Below are positions 10,455-22,824 of a stretch of DNA of 64,000 nucleotides, in pieces. The position numbers and the translations under genes were made by a program. Numbering within the stretch: the stretch's first letter is position 1; the number at the start of each line of letters is the position of its first letter. Source of the DNA: Lunularia cruciata (lineage: Eukaryota; Streptophyta; Marchantiopsida; Lunulariales; Lunulariaceae); contig OX419755.1 of NCBI GenBank assembly GCA_948567375.1, positions 42,227,001-42,291,000 on the forward strand. The letters are read 5' to 3'. A model generated the notes under the pieces. That model was not told the origin of the DNA and ran no database searches. It saw only the letters and a program-made list of their open reading frames with translations.

Positions 10455-12962
10455 ATGGCTGCAGCGAAGTGGGCCCAGAAAACTATTTCTCTTCCTCCGC
10501 ACAAGAGAGGATGCCATTTGATCACACCTCAAGTACGCATTAATTCTGCATTCTGTTCTATATTCCCGTTTCCTCTGTCCTTGTTGGAATCTACAGTAGG
10601 TATTACTGAAGTATTGTCTGAGTAATGATCTTCGAATTGCTGATGCGGATCTTAAAACTCAAATTTCTGAGTTTCCATATACTTAACCGTGTCTCGAATT
10701 TTCTCCAGTTTGAGTCCCGGTCCACAGGCATGAGGGAATTTTGGTTGTTTGAGGTGGTAGAATTCGAGTCTGCTTGTTTGCAAATTGGCCGATGGGTTGA
10801 TAGATGCTTGGTTGGTGCGTAATCATGTTTCTCTTGCTCATTCGTCCAACATCTGTGTCCAACTTTGAATTCCCTGTTGGCGATAATGTAGCACTCGAGT
10901 CTTGGGGAGTAACAGTTGTGCTTCTTTGAGTTCATTGTAATCTGCCGAATGCTTGGAAAATGTTTGTGGAAGCTTTAAGATATGCCGAGTGCCAACAGTT
11001 AAGTTCAAGGAGTTCGGTATGTAGGGGTGATTTGCTCCTGTATTACTATATGGTTACCTCCATTATATACTTAAATGTGCATTTCTCTTCAACCCGTATG
11101 CCTTGAGCATAGATAGCTAAAAGAAACTTTGGGAGGACTTCATTTGGACGATGGTGGACATGACATGATTGCGAGCTTTTAGTCTAGTAGGGTATTGGTC
11201 AGACGGACCTTTGGCCATACCAAAGCAAACCGCAAGAAATTTGGAATATCCTCTGTAGAAGCCATGCTCATGAATACCCGCGTTCTGTGCAACAGGTCTT
11301 GAAGGAGATTGGATCAGATCTTTCAAATTTTAAATGTGGACTTGCTCACTTATTCTGTAAGTTGTGGGACCTTCCACTTGTTGCAAGTAGGGATTACTTG
11401 TTCTTAAACAGGAGACGATGTTGCTGGTTGCAAATTTCGATTTACATCGACCCTCGATTAATGGTTGGTGAATCGCTCTTTATGCTTGCAGTGCAGCACA
11501 CCAGTGCTTCTTTGACTATAAACGAGAACTATGACAGTGATGTCCTTGATGATGTTGAAACATTTCTTAATCAGACTGTTCCCGAGGTACTGTTGGACAT
11601 ATAGGCGATGATTGTGTCTCTGTCCAATCATTATACCTAGCTAGCTTTGAGCCGGTTGGTCACATAAAATTTGGTACAACTCCGTTTCGCTTTGAAGTTC
11701 TATTTTTCGAATTCAGTAACTAAGCACATCTTGTTTTTTCAGGGAAGGAAAGCTCCCTGGAAGCATGTCCTTGAAGGTAAGACACCTACTAGTATGTGTT
11801 ACAGTTAATTGTATATAAGTTTAGCTGTTCCCTGGTCTGACTCCCGGCTTTGGACAAGATGCTGCAACGCAGTTTTAGTTCAAGAATCATTTGACAGGGT
11901 AATTTCTAATAAATTATACATATAAATCCCTTCATTGATGTAGTTATGTCGATGTTTTGCAGGCCCAGATGATATGCCTGCACACATTAAGTCTTCAATG
12001 TTTGGTTGCTCTGTAACGTAAGTTTTCCAGCCAATATACGTTTTGAATTTTGTGGTGCATAACCAAGATACAGTCTTCCAGCTGCATAATATCTGTTGTG
12101 AATTGTCCGTACAGACTAGAATATCGGTCCTTTCAGTCGAATAAATCTTGCCCATTCTTTTCATAGAAATGGTTAACACTGAAGCCTGTGTTCGGCACAA
12201 TTGACCTAGCAAGAAGCGCATAAACTATTACACGTTTGAGTGCCTTTTCTTATTTGTAATTTGTAATTGCAGTGTACCAATCACAGATGGGCGTCTGAAC
12301 CTCGGCACATGGCAGGTACTGTCAATGACCTATCTTTTAAAAGTGTTGGTTGCTGTTGCCCTAAACTCTCTTTAGATTTGATCCCCTACAAGCTGGTTGA
12401 AGTGTTCTACTTTGCCTTCCCGGCGGAGCTCTGCTGATTTAAAGTCCTATACACCTAGCAAATGTCTCCTATTGTTGAACCGGGCCAGCGAAAGTGTTTA
12501 CTTTCTGTATCATGATACTTCCAAATTTTCCAGATGCATGGTCACCTTCCGATCGTCCCCTGTCTTCGTTTAGAGTTCCTATAACTACGGAGAGTCTTTT
12601 CTCGTTATCTGTCTAGATGACACTCAGAGCGAAAATTGGTGCCTTCTTCCTACTTCCACTTGCTTCTTTTGAAACAGAGGATGTTGCTCATTTTCCACCT
12701 CTTTTCTTTTACCAAGATCGTCATGGATGTGGCTACGTAAATGTTCAACTTGATGTTTGTAGAGATTCATGTTCATATTAGTGTTTTGTTAAAGCAAAAG
12801 ACCTAGCCGCAACTGGTCAGCCGAGCCTCAGTAATCATTGACCTTCACCTTAAGTTTTATGTATCTGCTTCAACGCTGGTTGTGACACAGGGCATTTGGC
12901 TGTGTGAGCACCGAGATCATGGAAGCTCTCGGAAGGTCGTTATCACAATGCAGGGGGCGTAA
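10455..12962 (+). CDS. YjbQ/UPF0047-family protein (seven exons)
   Basis: Exons by splice sites and frame: 10455-10532, 11296-11356, 11492-11586, 11743-11776, 11963-12017, 12273-12315, 12891-12962. All six introns are GT-AG and the joined frame stays open for 145 codons, the usual length of this family (about 140). Conserved blocks appear in order: KRGCHLITPQ, GLAHLFLQHTSASLTINENYD, APWKH, PDDMPAHIKSS, TDGRLNLGTWQGIWLCEHRDH and a final RKVV.TMQG. Family knowledge: YjbQ (PF01894) is a small trimeric protein. Bacterial members show weak thiamine-phosphate synthase activity when tested and the true role is unsettled. No transit peptide precedes the core, so a cytosolic location is inferred. The ATG was chosen because the family core starts about five residues after it. 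Confidence 0.93.
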
Positions 12963-13795
12963 TATAAGTTTGGTCGAAATTGCTAAAGCACGTAAAAACG
13001 TAAAGCATAAACACGTTGGGCAAGGTAGATTGTGGAGTTGGAACAAAGGTTTTAATCAGAGCCTCAATAATTACAGTTGGTCATATTTATTTACAGAGAG
13101 AGGCGTCTTAAGATGACAATTGAGCATGGTTTTATAGTTGCGAATTTCATAACAGAACCCTTTTGGACTCCTGGTAAACTCTACGCAGAAAGTGCACCTG
13201 CCCGTTGTTGATACGTGCATCTGGAACAGGGGTACTTGTTTTGTCAAAGATTATCATGGAGATGTGATCCGCATTCCCACTTTGGTTCAAGGTTGGAATT
13301 GGGTGAAGTTGAAATTTTAGAGTGATGGTAAATGAAATCAGTGTTGTTTGGTTGTTCTACGAGGCCAATGCTGAGATTTTAGAATTTCTTGCACAGGTCA
13401 GAAGGCATGAGTTTGCATGTCATCATCGTGGACGTGAACTTCGTTAAAAGACAATCTCTGCATCATACACCTGACTATATCTCAGGTTATTTCTATCGAA
13501 AGATTCGTTTCTGATCCGAATGCCCGAGCACTATACGGAGCACTTCACACACACCTTGATTATCAAATGGCCAAAAGAGCTTCTGTGACACAAACCTGCA
13601 TTGATACAGATTCCTTATAGGCGCCAGGATGACAACTCCTATTCTTTCGACTCATCCGTTTGCCTGATCATGTTCTCAACTCCAGGTGATACAGAGTTGA
13701 GGAACCGATTTTGACTTTATGAAAGTTGACACGAGTTTCAATGTTTGTCAAATATTATTAGCTAATTAGGCCTTATGGAAGGCAGTGGTCAACAA
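12963..13795. other. 3' flank of the YjbQ gene and spacer to the tRNA
   Basis: It presumably holds the 3' UTR. I see no further exon-like conserved frame and no repeat. Confidence 0.5.
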
Positions 13796-13877
13796 GTGGC
13801 CGTGCCGGAGTGGTTATCGGATATGATTAGAAATCGTGTGGGCTTTGCCCGCGCAGGTCCGAATCCTGCCGGCCACG
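13796..13877 (+). tRNA. tRNA-Ser(AGA)
   Basis: 82 bases fold as a class II tRNA. The acceptor stem is GTGGCCG/CGGCCAC with discriminator G. The D arm has CCG/CGG around the AGTGGTTAT loop. The anticodon stem TATGA/TCGTG (two wobble pairs) encloses TTAGAAA, anticodon AGA. A long variable arm (TGGGCTTTGCCCGC) follows, then T arm GCAGG/CCTGC. No intron. A TTTT run at 13899-13902 can serve as the Pol III stop, and CAA triplets lie just upstream. Oddities: the T loop is TCCGAAT instead of TTCGAAT, which changes the box B consensus, and the fifth acceptor pair is C:G. It may be functional or an early-decaying copy. Confidence 0.88.
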
Positions 13878-13899
13878 CAGTTGCCAGTCCTGTTGCTGT

Positions 13900-15135
13900 T
13901 TTCTTCATCTATGGTTCCCTTAACCGGGAGGCCTTTAAAATTCCGACACATCTCTGCGTCTGGGTACATAGGCTCTAAAATGTAAATATGTAGCATCGAC
14001 ACTACCCAGCTGAAATTTCTGTCGAGAGCCTCTTCGTCACAAACTAAAAAGAAATGAGAATTAATGAACTTCAAGCCTTGTAAGTTGCCGTTTATTTTAT
14101 ACACGAATGATCTTGGTAGATCTCTAACAAAAGGAAGAAGAGAATAAGTTCAGCCAAAGGAGTTTCTAGTGTTGTATCACATAGTGCAAAACATTGGATG
14201 ATGTTACTTTTGAAAAATACTTCTTGTAGCTTACCTCCAAGACTTTTACGCGTGAAGCTCTCATAGACTTGTAGGAGCTGTAGCGTCAACAAGGAAGGCG
14301 GAAGGTATGCATTTGCTTATGCCGGTGCAAATTAGGAGCGGATTCAAGTGAAAAAATATGAGGTTTATAAGTTCAGAGGAGTCAGTTTATGATTATTTCA
14401 TATTCGAGTAATGCCGGTAAATGGGCTACCACTTTGCAGATTTAAACACTCCACGCTTCTCCACGGGTGTTGTCCCATCACACGCACTAAATTCTAGTCT
14501 CTATTCCTCGGCTTTCTCCGTGCTCTATGTTAGAGCTTGATATCGGGGATACATGAAGGGCCACGTGTAAGCTCTTGACCTGGACTCTCTCACAACCAAA
14601 GATGCCTGAAATGTCGAGTATGCTATTTGCAAATCAGACGTTCATCGATGATGGTTGAGGTTTACAAAAACGATGGTATTGGACTAGAAGCGATAAACAG
14701 ACCCGAAAATACACAGGAGTTGGTAGGTTCAGAAACAGTTTCTGAGATTCACTCAATTTCATTGAAGCTTTATGCCGTCTCGTGATGATATACAAAGATC
14801 TTGGAAAAAGGGCCAACTCCAAGACTTGTAACTGTGTGGACCGCAGTCAACAATCATCCTTCCAAGTTGCTGGACCAGACAACTAATTCAGACGGTCATC
14901 AATGCGGCTAATGCAAAATATTTCTCTAGAACCTGCTGGACCTCAGGCCTCATCCGAGATGAATAGGCAGCTGACGCCGGTTGAATCAGTAATTTACACT
15001 CTACAAAGTCGTCACAAGGTTGCTTTCCCTCCGATTCTCGCCAAGCTTCTCCTGTATTGCATTCTACATCTTCTCAAAACTCCAACTAATACCTCAGTCA
15101 ATCCATATTCTTTCCTCATAAACTACTTGATCTAG
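13900..15135. other. Spacer between the tRNA and the membrane-protein gene
   Basis: No conserved frame was found. The part near 14.9-15.1 kb is likely 3' UTR of the minus-strand gene ending at 15136. Confidence 0.5.
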
Positions 15136-18100
15136 TTAGTCGTCCCAAGAGTTCTCCCACCCATCCTTGTTTGTTCTTCTGGCAGCCAAGCCTTTAGCAG
15201 ACAGGCTTGGTATAAGCCTGGAAGAAGATCTTGCAGCTTCAGTATCTTCCCAATCGTCCCACACTTCATCCCAACCTTCCTCGTCCCCTGATCCCTGATT
15301 ACTCTTGTCATCCTTCTCCTGACCATAAACAGCAGTCGAGGTATCCACACTAGTTGGAAGGCTCATCTCCAGTTCTTGGTAGGTGTGTGCAGATCCAGCA
15401 GCATCTGTGTGCCTCCATCTTGACCATGTGCGCCATATTGCAACTCCACCAACTATAGACATTATGAAAAAAATTATTCCTAGTCGTAACTCGGGAGTAA
15501 CTACCTTTGGCATCGAAAACCGGTCAAAGTACGACTGAGTTTCTGAAACGCCAAGAACCTCCAAACTGATGGGAACTGCGCAATCACCTTCGCTGGAGGA
15601 GATAAGAATGGTCTGTATTTTCTTGGTTGTTGCTTCTACATCAGTTATAGAAATGTTAACCTGCACAAACGTGGTGTAGGTAGATTGATTAGCATATACG
15701 TTTCTCGTTCAGACAAAAAAAAAGATTTTCCCCCTCCAAGATATACTTAGCTTGAACTCCTCTCTAGCTTAAAGGAATTCTAACCTTTCAAGGCCAGGGA
15801 AAATCTCATGTCTTTACTAGGTAAGACTGGACCTCGTAACTAAAATTGTAAGCATTGATTGTATACCCAGGATCGTGTATCCGGGGTGTATACCTTCGTT
15901 GAAGGATCTCCTTTCTTCAAGTGCAACTTCGGTGGATCGGCTACGATGCCGATAGGTGTCTTTATCTCGACGTCCAAAATGCCATCTCCATCATTTCGTA
16001 ATGACAATGTCAATGTCTGTTGACCTGTTCACGGCGTTCACAATGGCCTTAGGATAGTCGCTCAATACTGCAGAAATGTGAGATTACGTTCACAGTACTA
16101 GACGTCAAACTGGGCCTTGGTAAATTTTTGCCTAAAGTACGTTAAACCATCGCAGTGCAGTTGCATCGTAACGCCTTTAGGAATTTACCCCGGGATTGAT
16201 GGTAGTTGTCACAAAGGAAACCCAAAAGATTTGTGTAACAGGTAAACTTCAGGGTTTGACAATCAGAATTGGTTGAGCAGCAGCAATAATGTGCCGACCG
16301 GCCCTTAGTAAGTTGAACACACATAAATCTATTGAACAACCATAAATGTGTTTCGTGAGAAAATTGAAAGAGTGCGCCAATGAGGGGACCGAACCGTTAC
16401 TTACCATCACCAGAAGTTTGCAGCTTCGTGACAAGCCTCTTTCCATCTTCACACACGCTGTATTTCTCATCATCCGAGTCCTGATGTTGCCCAGAATGAT
16501 CTAATGGGTCTACTGGCCGTTCTTGCCCCTCAGTCGTAGGCGGTACTTTTCCCCTTTTGGAAGGCGATTCTTGTTCCACAGTAGGCGGGTCGTGTGTGTC
16601 CTTAGTAGGCGGGTCTTGCCCCTCGTTCGTTTGTTGGGTTGACGAATTGGCCTTTGAGGTATCAACCCTATCATCCACGAGTGGAGTCTTTTCTGCAGTG
16701 TGTGCAGTATCTGTCCCGTTCTTCACTGTTGGTGTCAGCGGTGGTGGTGTGGCCTTCTCAGACTCCGAGCCCTTGGTTACATTTGGCAAGGACTTTCCCT
16801 GCGATGGATCCTCAGTAGGTTTGCTGGGCTGGAAAATTGACAACGTTCGTCAGAACAATTGTTACATTCTATGTAAAGAATGCATAATAGTCGTGGTTCA
16901 AAGTTACTTGCTAGAGTTCAAATACTCAACAACAGTTTGCCATTGGTGGGCAGCTGTGATCTCCAGATCAAATTTTTATATATTCAAATCATGCGACAAA
17001 ATAATTCGTGTGAAGAATCGGAGACAGCGATTTCTGTGCGAAGATGTTCCGACGTGCTTAAGGCGACCCCCGTCAGCCGGGCGGGTCCAATATGCTTTCC
17101 GCTGCGATGCTGATGGCAGCGGAAATGCACCACGCTGACGTGCACAGAAAAGCATCCAGTTCAAATGTGCAAAGAAGATAGAGTGCTCAAAATGTTTCCA
17201 TGCGTTTACCGTCTTCCAGTGAAACGTAGTCAAGGTACACTCCAGTTCCAAGCACAAGGCTTCAGCTTTGATTTACATCTATTATTCAAGCGCAGTAGGT
17301 CACTGCTCTATTTCAAAAGATTGAGGTGCAGCATACATACTTTGACTCCTGATATGTACCAATTCCACAATGACGAAAGAATTGACATCAACGTAAAGAG
17401 GATAAGAGATATTTCGTTCATTATTCTCAAGAAGATTAATCCTTGCATTATGCTACCAAACATGTTGATGCTGGTCAGCAAATCCTTCTCGCTTACTGCG
17501 CCTCATTTCTTCCTCTTCAAGAAAAATGGACCAACTCCACAAGGCCTAGATAAAATGTTTTGGTCTTTCTTTCTCAGTTGATAGCTGAGGTGAAAAGTAA
17601 TGATACTGAACTTGGGAATCCAGTTGCTGTCGTGGGGACGATTCTTTTCAACAATCCCAACATGAATTTCTCAATCTCCCTTTCCAAGAATTACCAATTT
17701 AGACAGAGGGAAATGAAAGGAGCATCTCGGAGAGCATCGCGTGAGGTCCAAAAGAAAGCAAGGGGAGTACATAGAAGAGTTATGATACCTTTCCAGTTCC
17801 ATTTTGTGGAACAGTAGTAGGGGGAGGAGGAGCATCTGCTTCGGTTGCCGATAAAGATCGAATATGGTAAGTCAGTGCAGTTTGGATCTGAGAGGCCAGA
17901 TCTTCCAACACGTCCGAACTGGCTGCAATTCCAACCTTTTGCCGTTCTCTCCAGCAGACAAATTCACCTGATCTCCCTATCTTGTCGTTCGAAACTACAA
18001 CCTCCTCCATCAGATTCAGCTCAGATAAGTCGACATAAATCCTATTCCGTGCTGTTACTCCACTCCCAATATCGCAAACAAACTCCTCTTTCCCACTCCC

Positions 18101-18265
18101 ATCCGACAAGCTCACATCAAATTTGAATAGATTGTGATCGGTGTACACAGTCTCCTTATGTTCAGGTGCTCCTCCCACAACAACGGAGCCTATTACAATC
18201 AGGCAGAGAAAAGAAACAACAGGAGAAGCAATCTGCGCCATTCCTTCCCCTCTTCCACTTTCCAT
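15136..18265 (-). CDS. Single-pass membrane protein, DUF7356-like, four exons with an apparent one-base frameshift
   Basis: Exons on the minus strand: 18265-17789, 16828-16405, 16067-15894, 15660-15136. Junctions are GT-AG. Residues 1-35 contain a hydrophobic signal-like segment (SFLCLIVIGSVVVGG). Exon 1 gives a lumenal/extracellular region with cysteines, and exon 2 a long Ser/Thr/Pro/Glu-rich linker ending in a cysteine-containing CEDGKRL. Exon 3 encodes a beta-rich segment (LTLSLRNDGDGILDVEI) and exon 4 a membrane helix (GIIFFIMSIVGGVAIW, about residues 416-434). A cytosolic acidic tail with repeated W-D motifs (GWDEVWDDWED, GWENSWDD) follows. This layout matches an uncharacterised plant family I believe is labelled DUF7356. 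Exon 3 is 174 nt, one base more than frame continuity allows: with entry after 'VLSDYPKAIVNAVN' the frame stops, while one base fewer near 16026 restores it. Confidence 0.72.
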
Positions 18266-19140
18266 GCAGTCCCTCCGCTACTTCACGGGCCCCCGTTCTC
18301 AACCGTCAAGCTGTCATTTACATCCTCCATCAATCACACAAATATTTGATCCATCTCTCACAACAAGTCCATCATCTATCTCCCACAACAAGTTCACCTC
18401 ACTCGCTCACTGACATAACCGATCCAAGATCCCCTCCATTCCTCCTCCTCTGCATCATACTCGCCTTACATCATACAGAATCTGGTCAATCCTTCACCGC
18501 TCGGATTCTGACCTTCCGCCGCCTCGACTCGACTCGACTCAAACTCAACGACCGTCCTGCACGAGCAAGCTGAACAAACGCTTTGCTGCAGCGCTGCGCT
18601 GAGAGAGCATGCACTGCTGTTGCCCCCTTCCCCTCCAGAAACGAGGGATACTATATTACTGTCTTAAAATTGCGTCTTCTTCGGAATTCTTGCTCTTGTT
18701 TGTTTCTCACTCCACATCCATCCTCACCACTCGCCACTGGAAAGTGTCCAGTAAGAGCTCTCGTCTTTGTTCCGCGTCTTCGCGGATCGATCGCCTCTCA
18801 CTGGGTCCGACCGGCCTGCAAAACTCTGTTTGCCCCCGGGACACGGGCTTTTCTGTTCGTTAACCCCGGTTACGTGAACCCCTGACCTAACCTAACACTA
18901 GACCGACCATCCCTCTGAAGCGGAACCGGAACTTGGATGCAAGAAATCAGACACATATACATGGAATCGAATTTGGGACGTTCTTTTCGTGTAGATAATT
19001 CTTGGACCCCGCTGCCTCCATGAGACTTGACCCAGGTAGAACTGTTCCTCACCCTAGTTAAGAGTACCAGACTAAACGTTTCTTCTGGTATCAAGAGCTT
19101 GCTCTTATAAACCTTTGCTTTCAGTGTTTGCTACCGAGTT
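18266..19140 (-). promoter_or_regulatory. Upstream region of the membrane-protein gene
   Basis: Reading minus, this is the presumed 5' UTR and promoter. 18240-18560 is C/T-rich on the plus strand (G/A-rich as transcribed), with a short 'ctcgactcgactcgactc' repeat near 18523. No clear TATA box was fixed. The plus-strand frames here (for example 18166-18573) are Ser/His/Pro-rich shadows of this composition. Confidence 0.35.
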
Positions 19141-22100
19141 CAGGGGACTCTTGAAGTTGACGATTTTATTGATCTATTGTTTCCTTATCTAATCTATCCC
19201 TCTACCCTCTAGATCGTGTTGCGCATGATTTAAAGATGTGCAACGTTCTGATTAAATAATGGACATACCCATGCACACAACATGTGCATGAGCAAGGTCA
19301 GCGTCCTGTTTCTTTATTATATTGGAACGTTTTGTTTAGCTCTTTCATTTGCTCATTATACACTAATTCATCATCGGCTTAGGCGATAAGTAGTCGTGCT
19401 CTGAAACTATATTGATTCTTGTATGTTCAATGAGAATACCACAAATAAACCTCAAATTTCTCATGAACAGGGTATAACGACATAATTGGGATCAAATTTT
19501 AGAATTAGAAAACTACATCAACAGCAGCAGCAACTGCGTGTATATACACAGTATGCATATTGATATAGTCTTGTGAATATCGAATCAGCTTGATTAGAAA
19601 CCTCTGCACGGAGAACATGTGAGTAAGGCAATCTTTTGGCATTGGAGCCAATAGCAGGCGTTAAATAAGGATTTACATACGCAAAATGAAAGTGTCATTA
19701 GCAGTCACTTTTGAAAAGTCCTGTCGAATTTTTGAGTGGTTTAAGTTGGAAGGAAGAACCCACTCGACTGCGATACTTACATGGGATCTACTCTTGCAAA
19801 TTCATAGGTCTAACTATTGTTGAAGTGCACCCGTCAACAGAGACGTTACCATAAAGTTTAAGTCGGGTTAAACAAAGACACTATAAGTAGAATCTATATT
19901 TTCATAGATGGATTATAGCTGTTATTAACTTTTCCTTCATTTAGTATCTGACGTTAGTAACTGAAATTGACGTTAGGGTTCCTTCTTTAGTCAAGTGTTT
20001 AAATTTCACCAATACCCCCATCTTTCGTGTGCTATCTAAACTGATAGATCACATAAAAGTACACGAGCAGTCTCTTATCACTTGGAAGTATGAGCCTGTT
20101 TCATTCTATCTGCAGTCTTTAGCATCGATGAGTTGCTTTAACAGATCATTACAGAAGATATGGAGAACAGATGGTAAAGCAAAAATGATGATTCAACAAA
20201 TAATTCACAACGAACCAAACACTCATGCCCTGAATCAAGGAAGAATAGAAGTAACAACTTAGACGTTATTGCACCAGTTCCTACAGACGTGTAAAGATTC
20301 AAGTATCTCAGAATCGTGAGTTATGAATCTGGGTATGCCATACCGAACGCAAAGCTTATGATGCTAATACATTGCCGCTGCAAATAAGATCGAACTTGGC
20401 ATCATGAGCTCGAGATGTACTAACATCGAAGGGTCTTCCCACCTACTGGTAAGAGACTACATGATGGTTTCTGACGAAATCAATTAGGTCGTAACCGTGT
20501 CATGGTCGTTTCAGCTCCTCTCCTGGTGCAATCAGGAGATGAGGACTGACTCCGTTATTTGACACGTTTTACTGAAATTCCCATCAAACATCACGGCTTC
20601 AAACAGCCACCTCTTACTTAGGTGTAATGTTCAAAAGAGCCACTACGTTGTTGCAACGAGACAGACCGAGTTGCGTAGAAGACGACATCTCCGACAGTGA
20701 GCTGTCTGGAAGTTCTAATTAACTTAGCTCTGTTGGACCGACAAGATCTTCATAGCAGGAACATTTGAAAGAGAGGTTGAGCAATGAGCGATTGCATGTG
20801 TCGTTTTGCGATAATCGTTGGGGTTTGTAAAATCATGATACTACATGATCATTGAAGCTTAGACTTGACGTCATCGTACACCTCTTCTCACTCTAGCTTT
20901 TGGTTGAACTACGGGTTGTTTGCTATGGGCGACCACAGTTCCATGCAGGTGCAGTCCGACAACTGACTCAGTATCCAGTCCGCTCTGCTTGAGAAGAGAG
21001 GAGAAGACCGAGAAGACAACAGTCGTCCTCGCCTACATCCCTCATCTGTATCTTACACAGTCCACCTTCCAAGCAACGTAGACTGGAAACTGTTAAAAAA
21101 CACTCGGATATAAAAGTTTAACGATAATCAGGAGGGCTTCCGACAAGTGCTAATACCAAAAAGTGTGAGATGTAGAACCCAAACCAGAATCTCCAGGAAC
21201 TTAACAGGACAAGCAAAATAGAAGAGAAAGGCAGATGTCAAACATCTCGAACCTGCAATCAGTTGAAACATTTGAACAAGAATCAAACCAATGGCATCAA
21301 AGATGTGTGAGAAGTAGAATCCGAACCAAAATGTCAGTGAGTCCTAACAGGACGAGCAAATAGAAGATAAACGCAGAGGTGAAACATCTCGAACCTGCAA
21401 CCAGTTGAAAGATTTGAACCATGAAACAAACCAATATTTCGAGCCAAGATAGACAAAGGAGAAAGAGATTGCGTGAAACCAGTCCGACTTCCACCTACCT
21501 AACCTCCAAGTGGGATCACATAAGAAAACTCTGGAGAAAATTATGGCATTTTCGAAATCTTACATCGAATGGTTTAGAACAAACGCACTGAAACCACACA
21601 GGGATCAAGGTGAAAAACTGAATGATTACGAAATTGTTGAACAAATAATAAACTCCACCTTGACTCTCACGACCCTTACAACCAATATATCGAGCATGAA
21701 ACACTAAGATTAACCCCGATACAAGCAGATTGTAGCATTACTTACAGAGGTAAGAATTTTAGTCCTACTTGGCTGTTCGACGAAAGAAGATTAACACAAG
21801 TGCCAGAAGCCAGAACTGAATACCGATCACATAGTGTGCCGAGGCCTGCGGAGTGAAGAATGACTCAATACAAAAAACGTAAAAGTGGAAGAAAACTTAA
21901 AGCAGCGAAGCACCTAGTATAAACATGAATAAAACAGCCTTTTACTCTGCAGATGATAAACACATTCAGGATTGGATCACTGTAATATTGAAAGAACCAG
22001 GAAGTCAGACAAGTACTGCTTTTGATGAAGTATTATTCTTGGAGTAAATTCATAAACAAGAGGGGCGTGTTGCTGGAGCTTGAACATCCACTTTTACTAC

Positions 22101-22824
22101 TCTAGAAGTACCCAAACTGTTACATCCTGGTAAAGACGGCCATGAGTACATGCAGATACATGCATAACCTGCTGCTGCAAAAGGTGAAATAATGAGCATT
22201 CATGCTGTCATCTTCGACCTACGCCTTCTTACTAATAAGCTTGCACTGTTTCACACAGATACACAGCGAGTAAGACTATATTTCCCACCAAAGAAACGTC
22301 CGGGTGCACCACCTGCTGAGTATACTTCTCATCAATCAGCTCTCTTATGCGGACTAACATCACACCTTCAATTTTCGAGTATCGAGTTTGACAATATACA
22401 GTTTGAATCATTTTACTCATTGCAGCTACAGACCAGTAAACTTTATTGTCCAGGGATAGCTACTCCATCCATAAAAAATTAGAGCTAAAGCTGTGCCTAC
22501 CTACAGATAATAACAATCGAAGGTATGTAGCAGAAGTGAAGATAATCGAGAGTCTGGATTCTAAACAGAAGTCCTGGTGAGGCTACGATGATGAAAAGTG
22601 TACACCGGGGAAGGAACTGTACCAATATTTTGACCGTACAGATTATACTCATATCGGTAACAAAATTTGGAGATCCGCAACTTCCATGGTCCTGTTTCTT
22701 TTGCCAACATCTTGTTGATCTAAGGACTAGCAAGTGACATGGCTATGACAGATAACTCAAAGGCTCCCACAAGAAAGCTTGAATGGAAAACTTAACTTAA
22801 TCTTTGAGATGGTCAGCCACTTAT
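19141..22824. other. Intergenic region, no recognised gene
   Basis: No conserved protein pattern was found in six frames. The right end is probably 3' UTR of the minus-strand LEA_2 gene. The only structure seen is the tandem duplication at 21157-21445. Confidence 0.5.
21157..21445. repeat. Two-copy tandem repeat, unit about 140 bp
   Basis: Copy 1 (about 21157-21296) and copy 2 (about 21298-21445) share 'gtgtgaga.gtagaa.cc', 'aacaggac.agcaaa', 'catctcgaacctgcaa.cag' and 'caaaccaat'. The copies are diverged by roughly a fifth by eye. Confidence 0.75.

Noticed and set aside
16557-17138. 193-codon plus-strand frame
   Set aside because: It is antisense to exon 2 of the membrane-protein gene, and its Gly/Ser/Val bias mirrors the opposite strand.
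18166-18573. 135-codon plus-strand frame with His/Ser/Pro-rich sequence
   Set aside because: It lies over the C/T-rich promoter or leader of the minus-strand gene and has no domain.
18875-18898. CCTGACCTAACCTAACACTAG, telomere-like
   Set aside because: The units are irregular and too few for a telomeric repeat.
19085-19098. TGGTATCAAGAGC, close to an initiator tRNA-Met primer-binding site
   Set aside because: It has an extra A, and I could not find an LTR end before it or element sequence after it.
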